This document shows, piece after piece, positions 25,979 to 35,437 of a stretch of 64,000 bases of DNA; the first letter of the stretch is position 1; every line of letters begins with the position of its first letter. Both the position numbers and the translations under genes were made by a program. A model generated the notes under the pieces. That model was not told where the DNA came from, searched no databases, and worked only from the letters and a program-made list of their open reading frames with translations. The DNA lies in contig NZ_RBXL01000001.1 of assembly GCF_003634315.1 (NCBI RefSeq), positions 5,312,501 to 5,376,500 of the forward strand. Reading direction: 5' to 3'. Source of the stretch: Thiocapsa rosea (GTDB taxonomy: Bacteria > Pseudomonadota > Gammaproteobacteria > Chromatiales > Chromatiaceae).

Positions 25979-27215
25979 GTCCCGGCTCCAGTGCATCCCA
26001 GATCAACCTGGGATCGAACGACATAGCTGCGAGCATGGTCAAGACCACGACTGCGCAGAAAAAGATGGCACCAAGCTCCGCTTGGACGCTCGCAAGATTC
26101 CCGAGCCGCACCAAGGCAACCAGGATGGTGACCACATAGACATCCACCATGGACCAGCGTCCGATCGTCTCGACGACACGATAGAGGCGGGTCCGCTCAC
26201 GCGGCCGCCACGCGGAGCGCAGTTGAACCGACACGAGAAGGAAGATCAAGATCAACAGCTTCAGGAGCGGAACGAAGATGCTTGCAATAAAGATCACAAG
26301 GGCCAGAGGCCACATCCCGTGATCCAGCATGAACGACACGCCGGAAAAGATGGTATCCGATTGGCTGCGTCCGAGCGACGTCACCGACATGATCGGCAAG
26401 ACATTGGCCGGGATGTAGCACACGATCGCCGCAATCAAAAGCGCCCACGTCCGTTGCAGACTTTGAGGTTTGCGCCGGTGCAGGACGTCGGTGCAACGCG
26501 GACAGCGCAGCTGCTCGCCGTCGCGCATGGCCTCGGAGGGACGAACCACCAGCTCGCAGACGTCGCAGGAGACATGATCCTCGCCATGGCGCAGCGGGCG
26601 TGTGCGAGCACCGTTGATGCGCACGCGCGACCACACGAGATCCGGATCCAGGGCCGCCTGCGCCGCCGCCAGGACAAAGATGAGCGCGACGAGTGCGAAG
26701 AGCGAGGCCCCCGGCACGATCGACGCCATGTCGGCGAGCTTCACCACCGCCACCAGGATTCCGACCATGAAAACGTCCATCATTCCCCAAGGCACCAGGG
26801 TCCGAATCCATCGAAAAAGCGTCGGCAACCAGGTCGGCATCCGGTTCAAGGTCAGCGGGACCAGGACAATCAGCAAGAGTGCCAACTGCAGGCCGGGCGC
26901 AAGGATGCTGGTAAAGAGCACCACCGCGGCAATCGGCCAATCGCCCGCTTGATAAAGATCGACCACGCCCGTGATCAATGTCGTCTGGGTCCCCCTGCCC
27001 TGCATCTCGAACGACAGAAAGGGGAAGCTGTTGGCGACGATGAAGAGGACGAGTCCGGCGATCGTGAGTGCCAGAGTTCGGTTGAGGCTATCCGGTCGAT
27101 TGCGGTGCATCGTGCCGCCGCAGCGCACGCACTGCGCCGATCCGCCCGGCGGCACCTCCGGGATGCGCTGGAGCAGACCGCATTCCAGACAGGCGGTAAG
27201 CGAATCGTGGGCCAT
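25926..27215 (-). CDS. pqiA: PqiA, integral membrane protein of the Pqi system
   Basis: The inner-membrane component of PqiABC; 429 residues. It is built from two repeated halves, each with a rubredoxin-like zinc site and about four membrane helices. The first site is CLECGLLQ / CVRCGG, the second CDVCELV / CPRCTD. Repeated membrane segments FIVANSFPFLSFEMQG and YIPANVLPIMSVTSLG follow each. The start at 27215 places the first cysteine pair right at the N-terminus, as in relatives; the longer open frame upstream is not credible. Confidence 0.93.
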   Translation of the reverse strand: MAHDSLTACLECGLLQRIPEVPPGGSAQCVRCGGTMHRNRPDSLNRTLALTIAGLVLFIVANSFPFLSFEMQGRGTQTTLITGVVDLYQAGDWPIAAVVLFTSILAPGLQLALLLIVLVPLTLNRMPTWLPTLFRWIRTLVPWGMMDVFMVGILVAVVKLADMASIVPGASLFALVALIFVLAAAQAALDPDLVWSRVRINGARTRPLRHGEDHVSCDVCELVVRPSEAMRDGEQLRCPRCTDVLHRRKPQSLQRTWALLIAAIVCYIPANVLPIMSVTSLGRSQSDTIFSGVSFMLDHGMWPLALVIFIASIFVPLLKLLILIFLLVSVQLRSAWRPRERTRLYRVVETIGRWSMVDVYVVTILVALVRLGNLASVQAELGAIFFCAVVVLTMLAAMSFDPRLIWDALEPGHVGDRERRFGASLTGSP

Positions 27216-27431
27216 GGGTGCTCGGTCGTCTGTTCGGTGGTCCGTGCAAATCGAGGCTGGTTCGGTTGCCTCCGGCGCGCGGGTCACACAACCCCGCGAA
27301 GAAGCGACATGCTGCCGGTATACTAACCCCAATCCGACCGCAAAAAGGCCGTTTCGCGGCAGCTCGGGCAAGACCGCAGCGGTATCCCGTGCCGAAGCAC
27401 GCCCGAGAGCAATGACATCACGACTTCACAC

Positions 27432-27518
27432 TTAAGGCGCGTCGGCGCCGATGCGTGCGGACTCCCGCAAAGCCGGACACCAACGACAATAACGCATGGC
27501 AAATCAGACGCGCCTTAA
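27432..27518. mobile_element. 87-bp TTAA-ended inverted-repeat element upstream of holC
   Basis: Perfect 12-bp inverted repeats TTAAGGCGCGTC / GACGCGCCTTAA bound exactly 87 bp, the same length and TTAA-NN-CGCG end type as the TTAAACCGCG elements but with a different core. It ends 3 bases before the holC start codon, which therefore has no visible Shine-Dalgarno sequence. The rest of the 27216-27521 gap must hold the divergent promoters of pqiA and holC; a TATACT hexamer is seen near 27320. Confidence 0.7.
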
Positions 27519-27521
27519 CCC

Positions 27522-27953
27522 ATGACCCGAATCGACTTCTACAGCCTGGACGGCAGCAGCGGCGGCGATCGCTTCCTCCTCGTCTGTCGCCTCGTCGAGC
27601 GCATCCGCGCGACCGGCGCACGCGTGCTGATCCACTGTCCCGACCCCGGGCAAGCCCAACATCTGGATCGTCTGCTCTGGACCTTCCGCGAGGACAGCTT
27701 CCTGCCCCACGGACGCGTCGGTCAAACCGATCCTGAGTTGACCCCCATTCTCATCAGCAGCGACGGCTCGCCCGACAGCGAAGATCAAGTCTTGATCAAC
27801 CTCTCGAGCGAAGTCCCCGAGTTCTTCGGCCGCTTCGAGCGTCTCTGCGAGCCCATCGACCACGACCCAGCCGCCCGCCTCGCCGGCCGCGAACGCTTCC
27901 GCTACTACCGCGATCGAGGCTACCCCCTAAAACATCACCAGATTCAGCTATAA
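27522..27953 (+). CDS. holC: DNA polymerase III chi subunit HolC
   Basis: The chi subunit joins the clamp loader to single-strand-binding protein during replication. The product has 143 residues, the usual length. Marks are IDFYSLDGSSGGDRFLLVCRL, LLWTFREDSFLPHG, PILISSDGSP and VLINLSSEVPEFFGRFERL, ending in YYRDRGYPLKHHQI. It is often followed by valS, which is not the case here. The gene is bracketed by two TTAA-ended elements: one stops 3 bases before the ATG, and the TAA stop codon is the first three bases of the other. Confidence 0.93.
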   Translation: MTRIDFYSLDGSSGGDRFLLVCRLVERIRATGARVLIHCPDPGQAQHLDRLLWTFREDSFLPHGRVGQTDPELTPILISSDGSPDSEDQVLINLSSEVPEFFGRFERLCEPIDHDPAARLAGRERFRYYRDRGYPLKHHQIQL

Positions 27954-28035
27954 ACCGCGTCTCGCCAGGATCGAGGAAGCCCCCGACGCCGAATGCAACG
28001 TGAAAATGACGCATGTCGCTCTGGACGCGGTTTAA
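27951..28035 (+). mobile_element. TTAAACCGCG element after holC
   Basis: An 85-bp copy with ends TAAACCGCGTC / GGACGCGGTTTAA and a core (CCGAATGCAACGTGAAAATG) shared with 22523-22575. Its first three bases are the holC stop codon. Confidence 0.85.
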
Positions 28036-28073
28036 CCCACCCCTCCCAATCCCCTCAACCCAGTGTCAAACGG

Positions 28074-28107
28074 CGTAGGATGGGTAGAGCGAAGCGAAAC
28101 CCATCCT
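28074..28107. repeat. GGATGGGTAGAGC palindrome
   Basis: AGGATGGGTAGAGCGAAGC followed by GAAACCCATCCT can fold into a hairpin (stem GGATGGGT / ACCCATCC). The same repeat occurs in tandem at 35438-35584. It lies between holC and a convergent membrane-protein gene and may serve as a two-way terminator. Confidence 0.7.
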
Positions 28108-28114
28108 CTCGACC

Positions 28115-28810
28115 TCACCGAGCCCGACGCAGATCAAGAACCGCGGAGGCGCAAGCGGATCTCCAAAGCCAATAGGCCCCGAGCGCAAACGCCGCCGTCC
28201 CGATCGCCGTCAGAATCTGCTCCAACCAGTGCATGAAGAGCGTATCCGGGGAGGCCATGGCAATCGGCGGCAGCGCGAAGACCATCGCCAAATTCACCCC
28301 GAAGAGCAGCGCCGCATCCTTGCGGCCGAGTCGCAGCGCGCTCGCAATCAAGACAAGACTCAGCACCAGATTGGCGACGCTCGTGAGCCCCAGCAACGGC
28401 AAGAACCAGCCCCGCTGGATCCCCATTCCAAGCGTACGCACAACCACGGCACCGACAACGACCAAAATGGCGGCAGCAACCGCATGCTGGATCCAAGCAA
28501 CCTCGCCCCGCCCCCGAAGCCGTTGCGAGACACCCAGCGCCGCCCCCGCCAGCAGCGCGAATCCAGGTGCCATCAACGGAAAGAGCGCACTCGCGAGCCA
28601 GGCCAGATCCTGACCGGTGGTGACGAGTATCAGCTTCCAGACAGCCTTCGAGAGTCCACCCAGCACGATCAACACACCACCCGCCCGGGCCATGGTCCGG
28701 CATGGCGGGACGAGGTCCCCGACCAGACGGGTGAGAAACCATAAGGCGAACCCGGTGAAGATCACCGGCAAGAGGTTGAAGAGCGCAAGCGGTAAGGTTA
28801 GCTCGGACAC
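28115..28810 (-). CDS. Polytopic membrane protein of unknown function
   Basis: A 231-residue, strongly hydrophobic protein with about seven predicted membrane helices and short polar loops (CRTMARAGG, SQRLRGRGE, LRLGRKD). It has no recognised family. Its start region lies about 40 bases from the promoter of the divergent DsrC-like gene. Its 3-prime end meets a GGATGGGTAGAGC palindrome. Confidence 0.6.
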   Translation of the reverse strand: MSELTLPLALFNLLPVIFTGFALWFLTRLVGDLVPPCRTMARAGGVLIVLGGLSKAVWKLILVTTGQDLAWLASALFPLMAPGFALLAGAALGVSQRLRGRGEVAWIQHAVAAAILVVVGAVVVRTLGMGIQRGWFLPLLGLTSVANLVLSLVLIASALRLGRKDAALLFGVNLAMVFALPPIAMASPDTLFMHWLEQILTAIGTAAFALGAYWLWRSACASAVLDLRRAR

Positions 28811-28848
28811 CTGGATGGCCTCAAAGAATCGATTCGCGAATCAGGGGG

Positions 28849-28876
28849 TTGACGCGCCGATAATTCCGACTATATA
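28849..28876 (+). promoter_or_regulatory. Sigma-70-type promoter for the DsrC-like gene
   Basis: TTGACG at 28849-28854 and TATATA at 28871-28876 with 16-base spacing, in an AT-rich stretch about 70 bases before the start codon. No operator is evident. Confidence 0.55.
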
Positions 28877-28944
28877 CGTCAGTGTGAGCGTTACTAATAT
28901 CATTATAAAAAATACTGATCCACCAAAGACCAGGGATAATCACG

Positions 28945-29289
28945 ATGACCCAAACCGCCGTCCGCAACCAAACCTCTCCCAATCACCGTCCTCTTCCCGT
29001 CGACGAGGACGGATTCCTGATCGACCCGACGGATTGGAACGCCGGCATGGCCCGTGTCATGGCGGAACTCGACGAGATCGGCCCCCTGGGCCGCGACCAT
29101 TGGTCGATCATCTACTATCTGCGCGAGCACCGCATGACCTACGGCGCCATCCCGCCCGTGTCGCAGATCTGCCGCACACACGGCATGGAGCGTGACGCGG
29201 TGCGTCGGCTCTTCGGCTCCTGCCGCCAGGCGTGGCGCATCGCGGGGTTGCCGCATCCCGGGGATGAAGCCTTGAGCTATATGAGCTAA
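28945..29289 (+). CDS. DsrC/TusE-family protein lacking the redox cysteines
   Basis: DsrC and TusE carry sulfur on C-terminal cysteines in dissimilatory sulfur metabolism or tRNA thiolation. This 114-residue member has the family body: VDEDGFLIDPTDWN, DHWSIIYYLREHRMTYGAIPP and RRLFGSCRQAW-RIAGLPHPG. The penultimate-residue cysteine of the GCV/KCI ending is missing (the protein ends SYMS), and the second redox cysteine before RIAGLP is Trp97. Cys76 and Cys93 are at other places. It therefore cannot form the DsrC trisulfide and fits the cysteine-less, regulatory-type homologues described for this family. The TAA stop is the first codon of a TTAAACCGCG element. Confidence 0.85.
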   Translation: MTQTAVRNQTSPNHRPLPVDEDGFLIDPTDWNAGMARVMAELDEIGPLGRDHWSIIYYLREHRMTYGAIPPVSQICRTHGMERDAVRRLFGSCRQAWRIAGLPHPGDEALSYMS

Positions 29290-29345
29290 ACCGCGTCCGG
29301 AAAGGTATGCGTCGGTCTTGGCATGGAACGGCTACGGCACCAAGA
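29287..29345 (+). mobile_element. TTAAACCGCG element, left-end fragment
   Basis: TAAACCGCGTCCGG followed by GGTATGCG recalls both element types; no right inverted repeat is found before the CGTTGT array. It begins at the stop codon of the DsrC-like gene. Confidence 0.6.
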
Positions 29346-29365
29346 CACTTGCTCGAAATCCGTGA

Positions 29366-29476
<111 letters not shown>

Positions 29477-29558
29477 AAGAGTTCTACGTCGGTTTGTTCA
29501 GAACGTGCGGCGTAAGGGACTCAATCGGGGCTTCTGTTTTAGACCTCGCCGCTTCGAC

Positions 29559-31820
29559 CTACGCCACCGATAGACCGTCCACCCGCTGAAATCCGCGCGG
29601 CAGCAACCGCCCGCGGCGACCACGCTCCCCTTGATAGACATCCAGATCCGCCGGCTTCAGGGTCAAGGTCCGTTTGCCCGAAAGCAGCAGCAGACTCCCG
29701 CCCTGAGGGACCACGGCGAGCGCAATCACCAACTCTTCCCGCGCCGCGACGCGGGCCGAGGGGATGCCGATGATCTTGTTGCCCTTACCCCGCGGCATTT
29801 CGGGAAGCTCCGAGACTGGAAACAGCAGCAGATGGCCCGCGGTGGTGACGGCCGCAAGCCGGGCGCCTTCCAGACCACCTTCCTCCCCGGTCAGCGCAAG
29901 TGGCGCCAAGACCTCGGCGCCCTTGGGCAGGCTGAGCACCGCCTTGCCGGCCTTGGCCTTGGCATAGAGGTCCTCGATCCGGGCGATGAACCCATATCCG
30001 GCATCGGACGCCATCAGCACGCGACTCTCGGGCGCCTCGCCCAGCACCGCCACGAAACGCGCACCGGCGGGCGGATCCAGTCGCCCGGTCAAAGGCTCGC
30101 CCTGCCCGCGCGCCGAGGGCAGGCTATGTGCCGGCAAGGAATAGCTGCGCCCGGTCGAATCGAGAAAGACGACGGCCTGACTGCTGCGCACCCGCACCGC
30201 CATGAGGTACCGGTCCCCGGACCGGTAGCTCAGCCCGGCCGGATCGACCTCGTGGCCCTTGGCCGCACGCACCCAGCCCTTCTCGGACAGCACCACGGTC
30301 ACCGGCTCGCTCGGGGTCAGATCGATCTCGTCGATGGCCGCCGCGCTGGCCCTTGCAACCAGCGGCGAGCGCCTCGGGTCGCCGTGCTTCTCGGCATCGG
30401 CCGTGATCTCTTCGGAGATCAGCCGCTTGAGCGCCGACTCGTCACCCAGGATGGCTTGCAGCCCGTCGCGCTCCTCGGCCAACTCCGCCTGCTCGGTGCG
30501 GATCTTCATCTCTTCCAGACGCGCGAGCTGGCGCAGCCGGGTGTTCAGCACATAGTCCGCCTGAGCCTCGGAGAGCGCGAACCGCTCCATGAGCACCGGC
30601 TTGGGCTCGTCCTCGGTACGGACGATGCGGATCACCTCGTCGATGTTGAGAAAGGCGATCAGCAAGCCGTCCAAGAGGTGCAGACGCTCGAGGACCTTGT
30701 CCAACCGATGTTGCGAGCGTCGCCGGACCGTCTCGGTGCGGTACATCAGCCACTCGACGAGGATGTCGCGCAGCGTCATGACGCGCGGCCGACCGTTCAG
30801 CGCGATCACGTTCATGTTGACCCGGTAGCTGCGTTCCAGGTCGGTCGTGGCGAAGAGGTGCGACATGACCCGGTCGACATCGACGCGATTGGAACGCGGC
30901 ACGATCACCAATCGGGTCGGAAACTCATGATCTGACTCGTCGCGGAAGTCCTCGATCATCGGCAGCTTCTTGGCGTTGAACTGCTGCGCGATCTGCTCGA
31001 GCACACGGCTGCCGGAGACCTGATACGGCAAGGCGGTGATCACGATCTCGCCGCGCTCGACCTCGTAGACGGCGCGCTGTTTCAGGCTCCCGCCGCCGGT
31101 CTGGTAGATCTTCGCGAGATCCTCGCGCGGGGTGACGATCTCGCCCGCGGTCGGGAAGTCCGGCCCCGGAACGAATCGCATCAGCTCATCGAGTGTCGCA
31201 TCCGGATGATCGAGCAGATGGATGCAGGCCCGCGCCACCTCGCGCAGGTTGTGCGAGGGAATATCGGTCGCCATGCCGACGGCGATCCCGGTCGCACCGT
31301 TGAGCAGCAGATTCGGCAGACGCGCCGGCAGCAGCTTCGGCTCCTCGAGCGTCCCGTCGAAGTTGGACTGCCAGTCGACCGTACCCTGATCGACCTCGTC
31401 GAGCAGCAGACTCGCATAGGGCGTGAGGCGCGACTCGGTATAGCGCATGGCGGCGAACGACTTGGGATCGTCCGGCGAGCCCCAGTTGCCTTGTCCGTCC
31501 ACCAGCGTATAGCGATAGCTGAAGGGCTGCGCCATCAGCACCATCGCCTCGTAACAGGCCGAGTCGCCGTGCGGATGGAATTTGCCCAGCACGTCGCCGA
31601 CGGTGCGCGCGGATTTCTTGAACTTGGCCGCCGCCGAGAGCCCGAGCTCCGACATGGCGTAGAGGATGCGCCGCTGCACGGGCTTGAGCCCGTCGCCCAC
31701 ATGGGGCAGAGCGCGGTCGAGGATGACGTACATGGAATAGTCCAGATACGCCTTTTCGGTGAAATCCTTCAGCGGCAGGCGCTCGAGGCCCTCCGCGTTG
31801 TAGGTCGTGGTTTCGGTCAT
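29559..31820 (-). CDS. parC: DNA topoisomerase IV subunit A
   Basis: ParC separates linked daughter chromosomes and works with ParE, which is not in the window. The product has 753 residues, the usual length. The N-terminal cleavage domain shows [34 protein letters not shown] (the quinolone-resistance region, with the Ser and Glu of sensitive type replaced as S-A-C-Y-E) and the active Tyr127 in [11 protein letters not shown]. The C-terminal part has the degenerate beta-propeller repeats of ParC. It stands alone, divergent from the Phd/PIN pair. Confidence 0.95.
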   Translation of the reverse strand: MTETTTYNAEGLERLPLKDFTEKAYLDYSMYVILDRALPHVGDGLKPVQRRILYAMSELGLSAAAKFKKSARTVGDVLGKFHPHGDSACYEAMVLMAQPFSYRYTLVDGQGNWGSPDDPKSFAAMRYTESRLTPYASLLLDEVDQGTVDWQSNFDGTLEEPKLLPARLPNLLLNGATGIAVGMATDIPSHNLREVARACIHLLDHPDATLDELMRFVPGPDFPTAGEIVTPREDLAKIYQTGGGSLKQRAVYEVERGEIVITALPYQVSGSRVLEQIAQQFNAKKLPMIEDFRDESDHEFPTRLVIVPRSNRVDVDRVMSHLFATTDLERSYRVNMNVIALNGRPRVMTLRDILVEWLMYRTETVRRRSQHRLDKVLERLHLLDGLLIAFLNIDEVIRIVRTEDEPKPVLMERFALSEAQADYVLNTRLRQLARLEEMKIRTEQAELAEERDGLQAILGDESALKRLISEEITADAEKHGDPRRSPLVARASAAAIDEIDLTPSEPVTVVLSEKGWVRAAKGHEVDPAGLSYRSGDRYLMAVRVRSSQAVVFLDSTGRSYSLPAHSLPSARGQGEPLTGRLDPPAGARFVAVLGEAPESRVLMASDAGYGFIARIEDLYAKAKAGKAVLSLPKGAEVLAPLALTGEEGGLEGARLAAVTTAGHLLLFPVSELPEMPRGKGNKIIGIPSARVAAREELVIALAVVPQGGSLLLLSGKRTLTLKPADLDVYQGERGRRGRLLPRGFQRVDGLSVA

Positions 31821-31977
31821 GCCGTCGTCTTGCGCTCACTGAATCCGCGGTCGCGCATGATGCGGCAAGAAGCGGCTCGGAACAAACCCGAGCCGGGGGC
31901 TGGAGGGAGTGCATTGCAGCCCGGAGTCCCCGCAGACTAGACTCGGTCACTAAACCTTAGCTAACGGAGGCACAGCG

Positions 31978-32211
31978 ATGGCTCTCCAAGTCAACATCCA
32001 CGAGGCGAAAACTCAACTCTCCAAGATCATTGCCCGGGCCTGTCGCGGAGAGGAGGTCGTGATCGCCAAGGCCGGTCAACCGCTGGTGCGGTTGACCCCG
32101 ATCGAGCGACAGCCGAGCGGTCGGCGCTTCGGCGCGCTGCGCGGAAAGGCAAAGGTGGATGAACGATTCTTCGATCCACTGCCGGAGGAAGAGCTGCGCG
32201 CTTGGGAATGA
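31978..32211 (+). CDS. Phd/YefM-family antitoxin
   Basis: A 77-residue antitoxin with the Phd-type N-terminal DNA-binding region (VNIHEAKTQLSKIIARACRGEEVVIAKAGQPLVRLTP) and a C-terminal toxin-binding tail (FFDPLPEEELRAWE). A strong GGAGG site lies 7 bases before the start. The stop overlaps the toxin start (ATGA), the usual coupling of such pairs. A TTAGCTAA dyad just upstream could be the autoregulatory site. Confidence 0.9.
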   Translation: MALQVNIHEAKTQLSKIIARACRGEEVVIAKAGQPLVRLTPIERQPSGRRFGALRGKAKVDERFFDPLPEEELRAWE

Positions 32212-32603
32212 GCAAGATGCGACTCCTGCTCGACACCCACGCCCTCCTGTGGTGGCTGGACGGCGATGTGCAGCTGTCGTTGCCGGCGCGCGAAGCCATC
32301 GCAAACCAACAAACCGTCGTCCTGGTCAGTGCTGCTTCGGCGTGGGAAATCGCCACCAAGGTGCGGATCGGTAAGCTGCCGGGAGCCATTCACGTCATCG
32401 AGCACCTTCCCGAGATCCTCGATTCCCAAGACTTCCTCCATCTTCCTGTCGGCGTCGACCACGCCCGGCGTGCCGGCCTGATGCCCGGCACACACCGGGA
32501 CCCGTTTGACCGGATGCTGATTGCCCAGGCGCAGATCGAGGGGCTGACCCTGGTCAGCAACGAGATCCTGTTCGATACCTTCGGCGTTGCGCGATTGTGG
32601 TAG
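32208..32603 (+). CDS. PIN-domain toxin (type II toxin-antitoxin)
   Basis: A 131-residue PIN ribonuclease of the VapC-like group paired with Phd-type antitoxins. Acidic metal ligands are visible in LLLDTHALLWWLDGD, ASAWEIATKVRIGKL and HRDPFDRMLIAQAQIEGLTLVSNE. The start at 32208 overlaps the antitoxin stop. RNA targets cannot be told from sequence. Confidence 0.9.
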   Translation: MSKMRLLLDTHALLWWLDGDVQLSLPAREAIANQQTVVLVSAASAWEIATKVRIGKLPGAIHVIEHLPEILDSQDFLHLPVGVDHARRAGLMPGTHRDPFDRMLIAQAQIEGLTLVSNEILFDTFGVARLW

Positions 32604-32643
32604 CTCGGTCAATTGCGGCCGATCGCTGCCCGCGACCCCGAAA

Positions 32644-33744
32644 TCAGCTCCCACCCTCGTAACTCTGCAGCCAGTGCGCATAGGGCGCCGGGAGTATCCA
32701 AGCGGGACGCTCGACACCGAGTTTACGGGCAGCCTCGTAAGGCCAATGCGGGTTCGCCAGGTGCGCGCGCCCGATCATCACCAGATCCAATTGCTCGTTT
32801 GCCACGGCCCCTTGCGCGATCTCCGGGACGTCGAACCCCCAGGCGGACGCAACAGGCAAACCCGACTCGCGCCGCACCCGCTCGGCGATGGGCGCGAGGA
32901 AACCCGGCGCCCAAGGGATCCGGGCGGTCGGCGCGGAGAAACCGATGCTGACGTTCAGGAGATCGAGGCCATGGCTCTTGAGCTGCCGGGCCAGCTCGAT
33001 CGACTCGGCCAGGGTCTCTTCATCCCGCCCGTCGTATTCGATCACGCCGAAACGCGCGGTCAGGGGGAGATTCTCGGGCCAGACCTCGCGCACGGCATCG
33101 AGGGTTTCCAGCAGGAAACGGCAACGGTTCTCCAGACTCCCGCCATAGGCATCGTCGCGCTGATTGGAATGCGTGGAGAAGAAGCTCTGGCCCAGATAGC
33201 CGTGCGCGAAATGCAGCTCGAGCCACCGGAACCCGGCGTCCCGCGCGCGCCGTGCCGCGGCCGTAAAGTCTGAACGCACCCGCGCGATGTCCTCCGGCGT
33301 CATCGCCTGCGGCACCTTCGGGAGATTCGCGCCGTAGGGGATCGCCGAGGGCGCGATGGGCTGCCAGCCGCGCGCGTCGCCCTCCGGGATATGGTCATCG
33401 CCTTCCCACGGGCGGTTCGCGCTCGCCTTGCGGCCGGCGTGACCGATCTGAATGCCCGGCACGGCGCCGGCCGCTTTGATGGCCTCGACGGCGGGCACGA
33501 GCGCCTGCGCCTGCTCATCGTTCCACAGACCCGTGCAGTTGGGCGTAATGCGCCCTTCCGGTGACACGGCGGTCGCCTCGACGATGACCAGACCGGCGCC
33601 GCCGCGTGCCAGACCGGCGAGATGCACCAGATGCCAGTCGTTGACGACTCCCTCGATCGCCGAGTATTGGCACATGGGCGGCACGGCGATGCGGTTACGC
33701 AGCGTCACGTCCTTCAAACTGAAGGGTTGGAACAGAGCGGACAT
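32644..33744 (-). CDS. NADH:flavin oxidoreductase (Old Yellow Enzyme, NamA/YqjM type)
   Basis: A 366-residue FMN ene-reductase of the YqjM-like group. The TIM-barrel marks are LRNRIAVPPMCQYSA (with the cysteine that modulates flavin potential), IQIGHAGRKAS (His-Gly-His-type site as H-A-G-R), LELHFAHGYLGQSF, NQRDDAYGGSLENR and the phosphate-binding MIGRAHLANP. Its physiological substrate is unknown; relatives reduce activated alkenes. It is a single gene convergent with the PIN toxin gene. Confidence 0.92.
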   Translation of the reverse strand: MSALFQPFSLKDVTLRNRIAVPPMCQYSAIEGVVNDWHLVHLAGLARGGAGLVIVEATAVSPEGRITPNCTGLWNDEQAQALVPAVEAIKAAGAVPGIQIGHAGRKASANRPWEGDDHIPEGDARGWQPIAPSAIPYGANLPKVPQAMTPEDIARVRSDFTAAARRARDAGFRWLELHFAHGYLGQSFFSTHSNQRDDAYGGSLENRCRFLLETLDAVREVWPENLPLTARFGVIEYDGRDEETLAESIELARQLKSHGLDLLNVSIGFSAPTARIPWAPGFLAPIAERVRRESGLPVASAWGFDVPEIAQGAVANEQLDLVMIGRAHLANPHWPYEAARKLGVERPAWILPAPYAHWLQSYEGGS

Positions 33745-33803
33745 GGTGACTCCCGGGTCAAGTGGTCGAGAACTCCGGACAGTCTCTCACGCTTCGCACA
33801 TTC

Positions 33804-34313
33804 TCAAGCGCTCGACCCGAGGCGCTTCTCGATGAAGCGATATTGGACGGAGCACTCGCCCGCACTCCCGGCGCCGAAACCAAGTGCGCGATAGAGCGCC
33901 TCGGCACGTGGATTGTCCTCTCGCACCTCGAGCGTGAGCTTGCAGCAACCGCGACGCCTCGCCTCCGCCTCGATCGCCGCCAGCAGCGCGGTGGCGATAC
34001 CCCGGCCTCGATGGCTCGGGAGTACGGCCAGATCGTGGATGTTGAGCAGCGGCCGGGCGCGGAAGGTCGAGAAACCCTGGAAGCAGATCGCCAGCCCGAC
34101 AGCGTCTTCGCCGTCGCGGGCCAAAAGCACCAGATGATCCTGCACGCGCCGCAGGGCCGGCACCAGCCGTTGTGTGACGTCCTCCGGCAGGGACTCGCCG
34201 GCACCCATGGCGTCCCGGGCGTAGGCGTTCAGCAGGGTCACGACGGCGTGCGCGTCGTCGGATCGATCGAGATCGGCCGGCCGGATCGAACCTGAGAACC
34301 GCTGTTGATGCAT
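33804..34313 (-). CDS. GNAT family N-acetyltransferase
   Basis: A cytoplasmic acetyl-CoA-dependent transferase of 169 residues (176 with the alternative start at 34334). The acetyl-CoA loop is LAVLPSHRGRGIATALLAAIE, followed by LTLEVREDNPRAEALYRALGF, both classic GNAT motifs. No substrate can be predicted. It lies 59 bases upstream of the ene-reductase gene on the same strand. Confidence 0.85.
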   Translation of the reverse strand: MHQQRFSGSIRPADLDRSDDAHAVVTLLNAYARDAMGAGESLPEDVTQRLVPALRRVQDHLVLLARDGEDAVGLAICFQGFSTFRARPLLNIHDLAVLPSHRGRGIATALLAAIEAEARRRGCCKLTLEVREDNPRAEALYRALGFGAGSAGECSVQYRFIEKRLGSSA

Positions 34314-34484
34314 CCTGATTCCCCTGTATCGCATCGGTGTCGACGTTGACTCAAACAGCCTGCCCTGCTCCGCGACGCTCGCCTATAATCGCCCGACCCC
34401 GGCGAACGCAACAGCCGGGACACCAACCAAATCCGCGACCCCGACGGCGCGGCGGGTGACCGACGACAATGGAGAAGAGTATCC

Positions 34485-35411
34485 GTGGCATCGATCGAGC
34501 GCGTCATGCGGTTGCGGAGCGAGCTGGAAGCGCGCTTGTTGTGGATCTCGTTGGGCGCAACCCTCGTGATCGCCGGGCTCGGCATCCTCTTCGGTCTCTT
34601 GGCCCGGTCGACCGCCATTCTCTTCGACGGAGTCTTCTCGTTCGTCGATGTCGCCGTCACCTGGTTGACCCTTGTCGTTGCGCGGTTGGTCGCCAGCCAA
34701 GGCGATCGCCGCTTCCAGTACGGCTTCTGGCATCTCGAGCCGATGGTCATCGCCTTGAAGGCATCGGTGCTCATCGTCTTGGTCGCCTACGCCTTCCTGA
34801 GTGCGGTGAACAGCATCCTCAAGGGCGGCTACGAGCCCGAATTCGGCACCGCGCTCCTGTACGCCGGTGCGGTCGCACTCATCTGCTACGGGATGTGGTG
34901 GTGGATGGGCCGCCAAGCCGAGCGGATCGACTCGGGGCTCGTGCGCTTGGATGTGAAGGCATGGCTGATGTCGGCCCTGATCACCACCGCGCTCTTGATT
35001 GCCTTCGGCGCGGCGCTGGCGATGAAAGGCACCGACGTGGAGGGTTTCATCCGCTACGTCGACCCCGTCGTGTTGGCCATCGTCGCACTCTTTCTCCTGC
35101 CATTGCCCTTCCGCGAAGCGCGCGAGTCATTCGGCGAGATCCTGATGATCAGCCCGCCCGACATGGATGCACACGTCCGTTCGGTCATGACGGATTTCGT
35201 CGCCCGTCACGGCTTTTCGGACTATCGCAGCTATCTCTCCAAGGCCGGCCGCGCCCGATTTATCGAGATCTCCGTCCTGGTCCCGCCCGACCTCAGTCTA
35301 CCCGTGGCCCAGATCGACGCCCTGCGCGCCGAAATCGGCACCGCCATCGGCAGTGCCGGACCCGACCGATGGCTCACCATCGTCTTCACCGCCGACCCCG
35401 TCCACCTCTGA
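34485..35411 (+). CDS. Cation diffusion facilitator family transporter
   Basis: A 308-residue CDF-type exporter with five or six membrane helices, less typical than the DmeF-like protein in this window. The first metal-site motif is ILFDGVFSFVDVA in helix 2; QYGFWHLEPMVIALKA is the CDF signature loop after it. The second site is VRLDVKAWLMSA, which lacks the usual HxxxD pattern, so metal choice is unclear. A cytoplasmic domain follows. The start is GTG at 34485 with GGAGAAGAG just upstream. Confidence 0.8.
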   Translation: MASIERVMRLRSELEARLLWISLGATLVIAGLGILFGLLARSTAILFDGVFSFVDVAVTWLTLVVARLVASQGDRRFQYGFWHLEPMVIALKASVLIVLVAYAFLSAVNSILKGGYEPEFGTALLYAGAVALICYGMWWWMGRQAERIDSGLVRLDVKAWLMSALITTALLIAFGAALAMKGTDVEGFIRYVDPVVLAIVALFLLPLPFREARESFGEILMISPPDMDAHVRSVMTDFVARHGFSDYRSYLSKAGRARFIEISVLVPPDLSLPVAQIDALRAEIGTAIGSAGPDRWLTIVFTADPVHL

Positions 35412-35437
35412 CCCACCCCCAAAACCCCAACCAAAAC

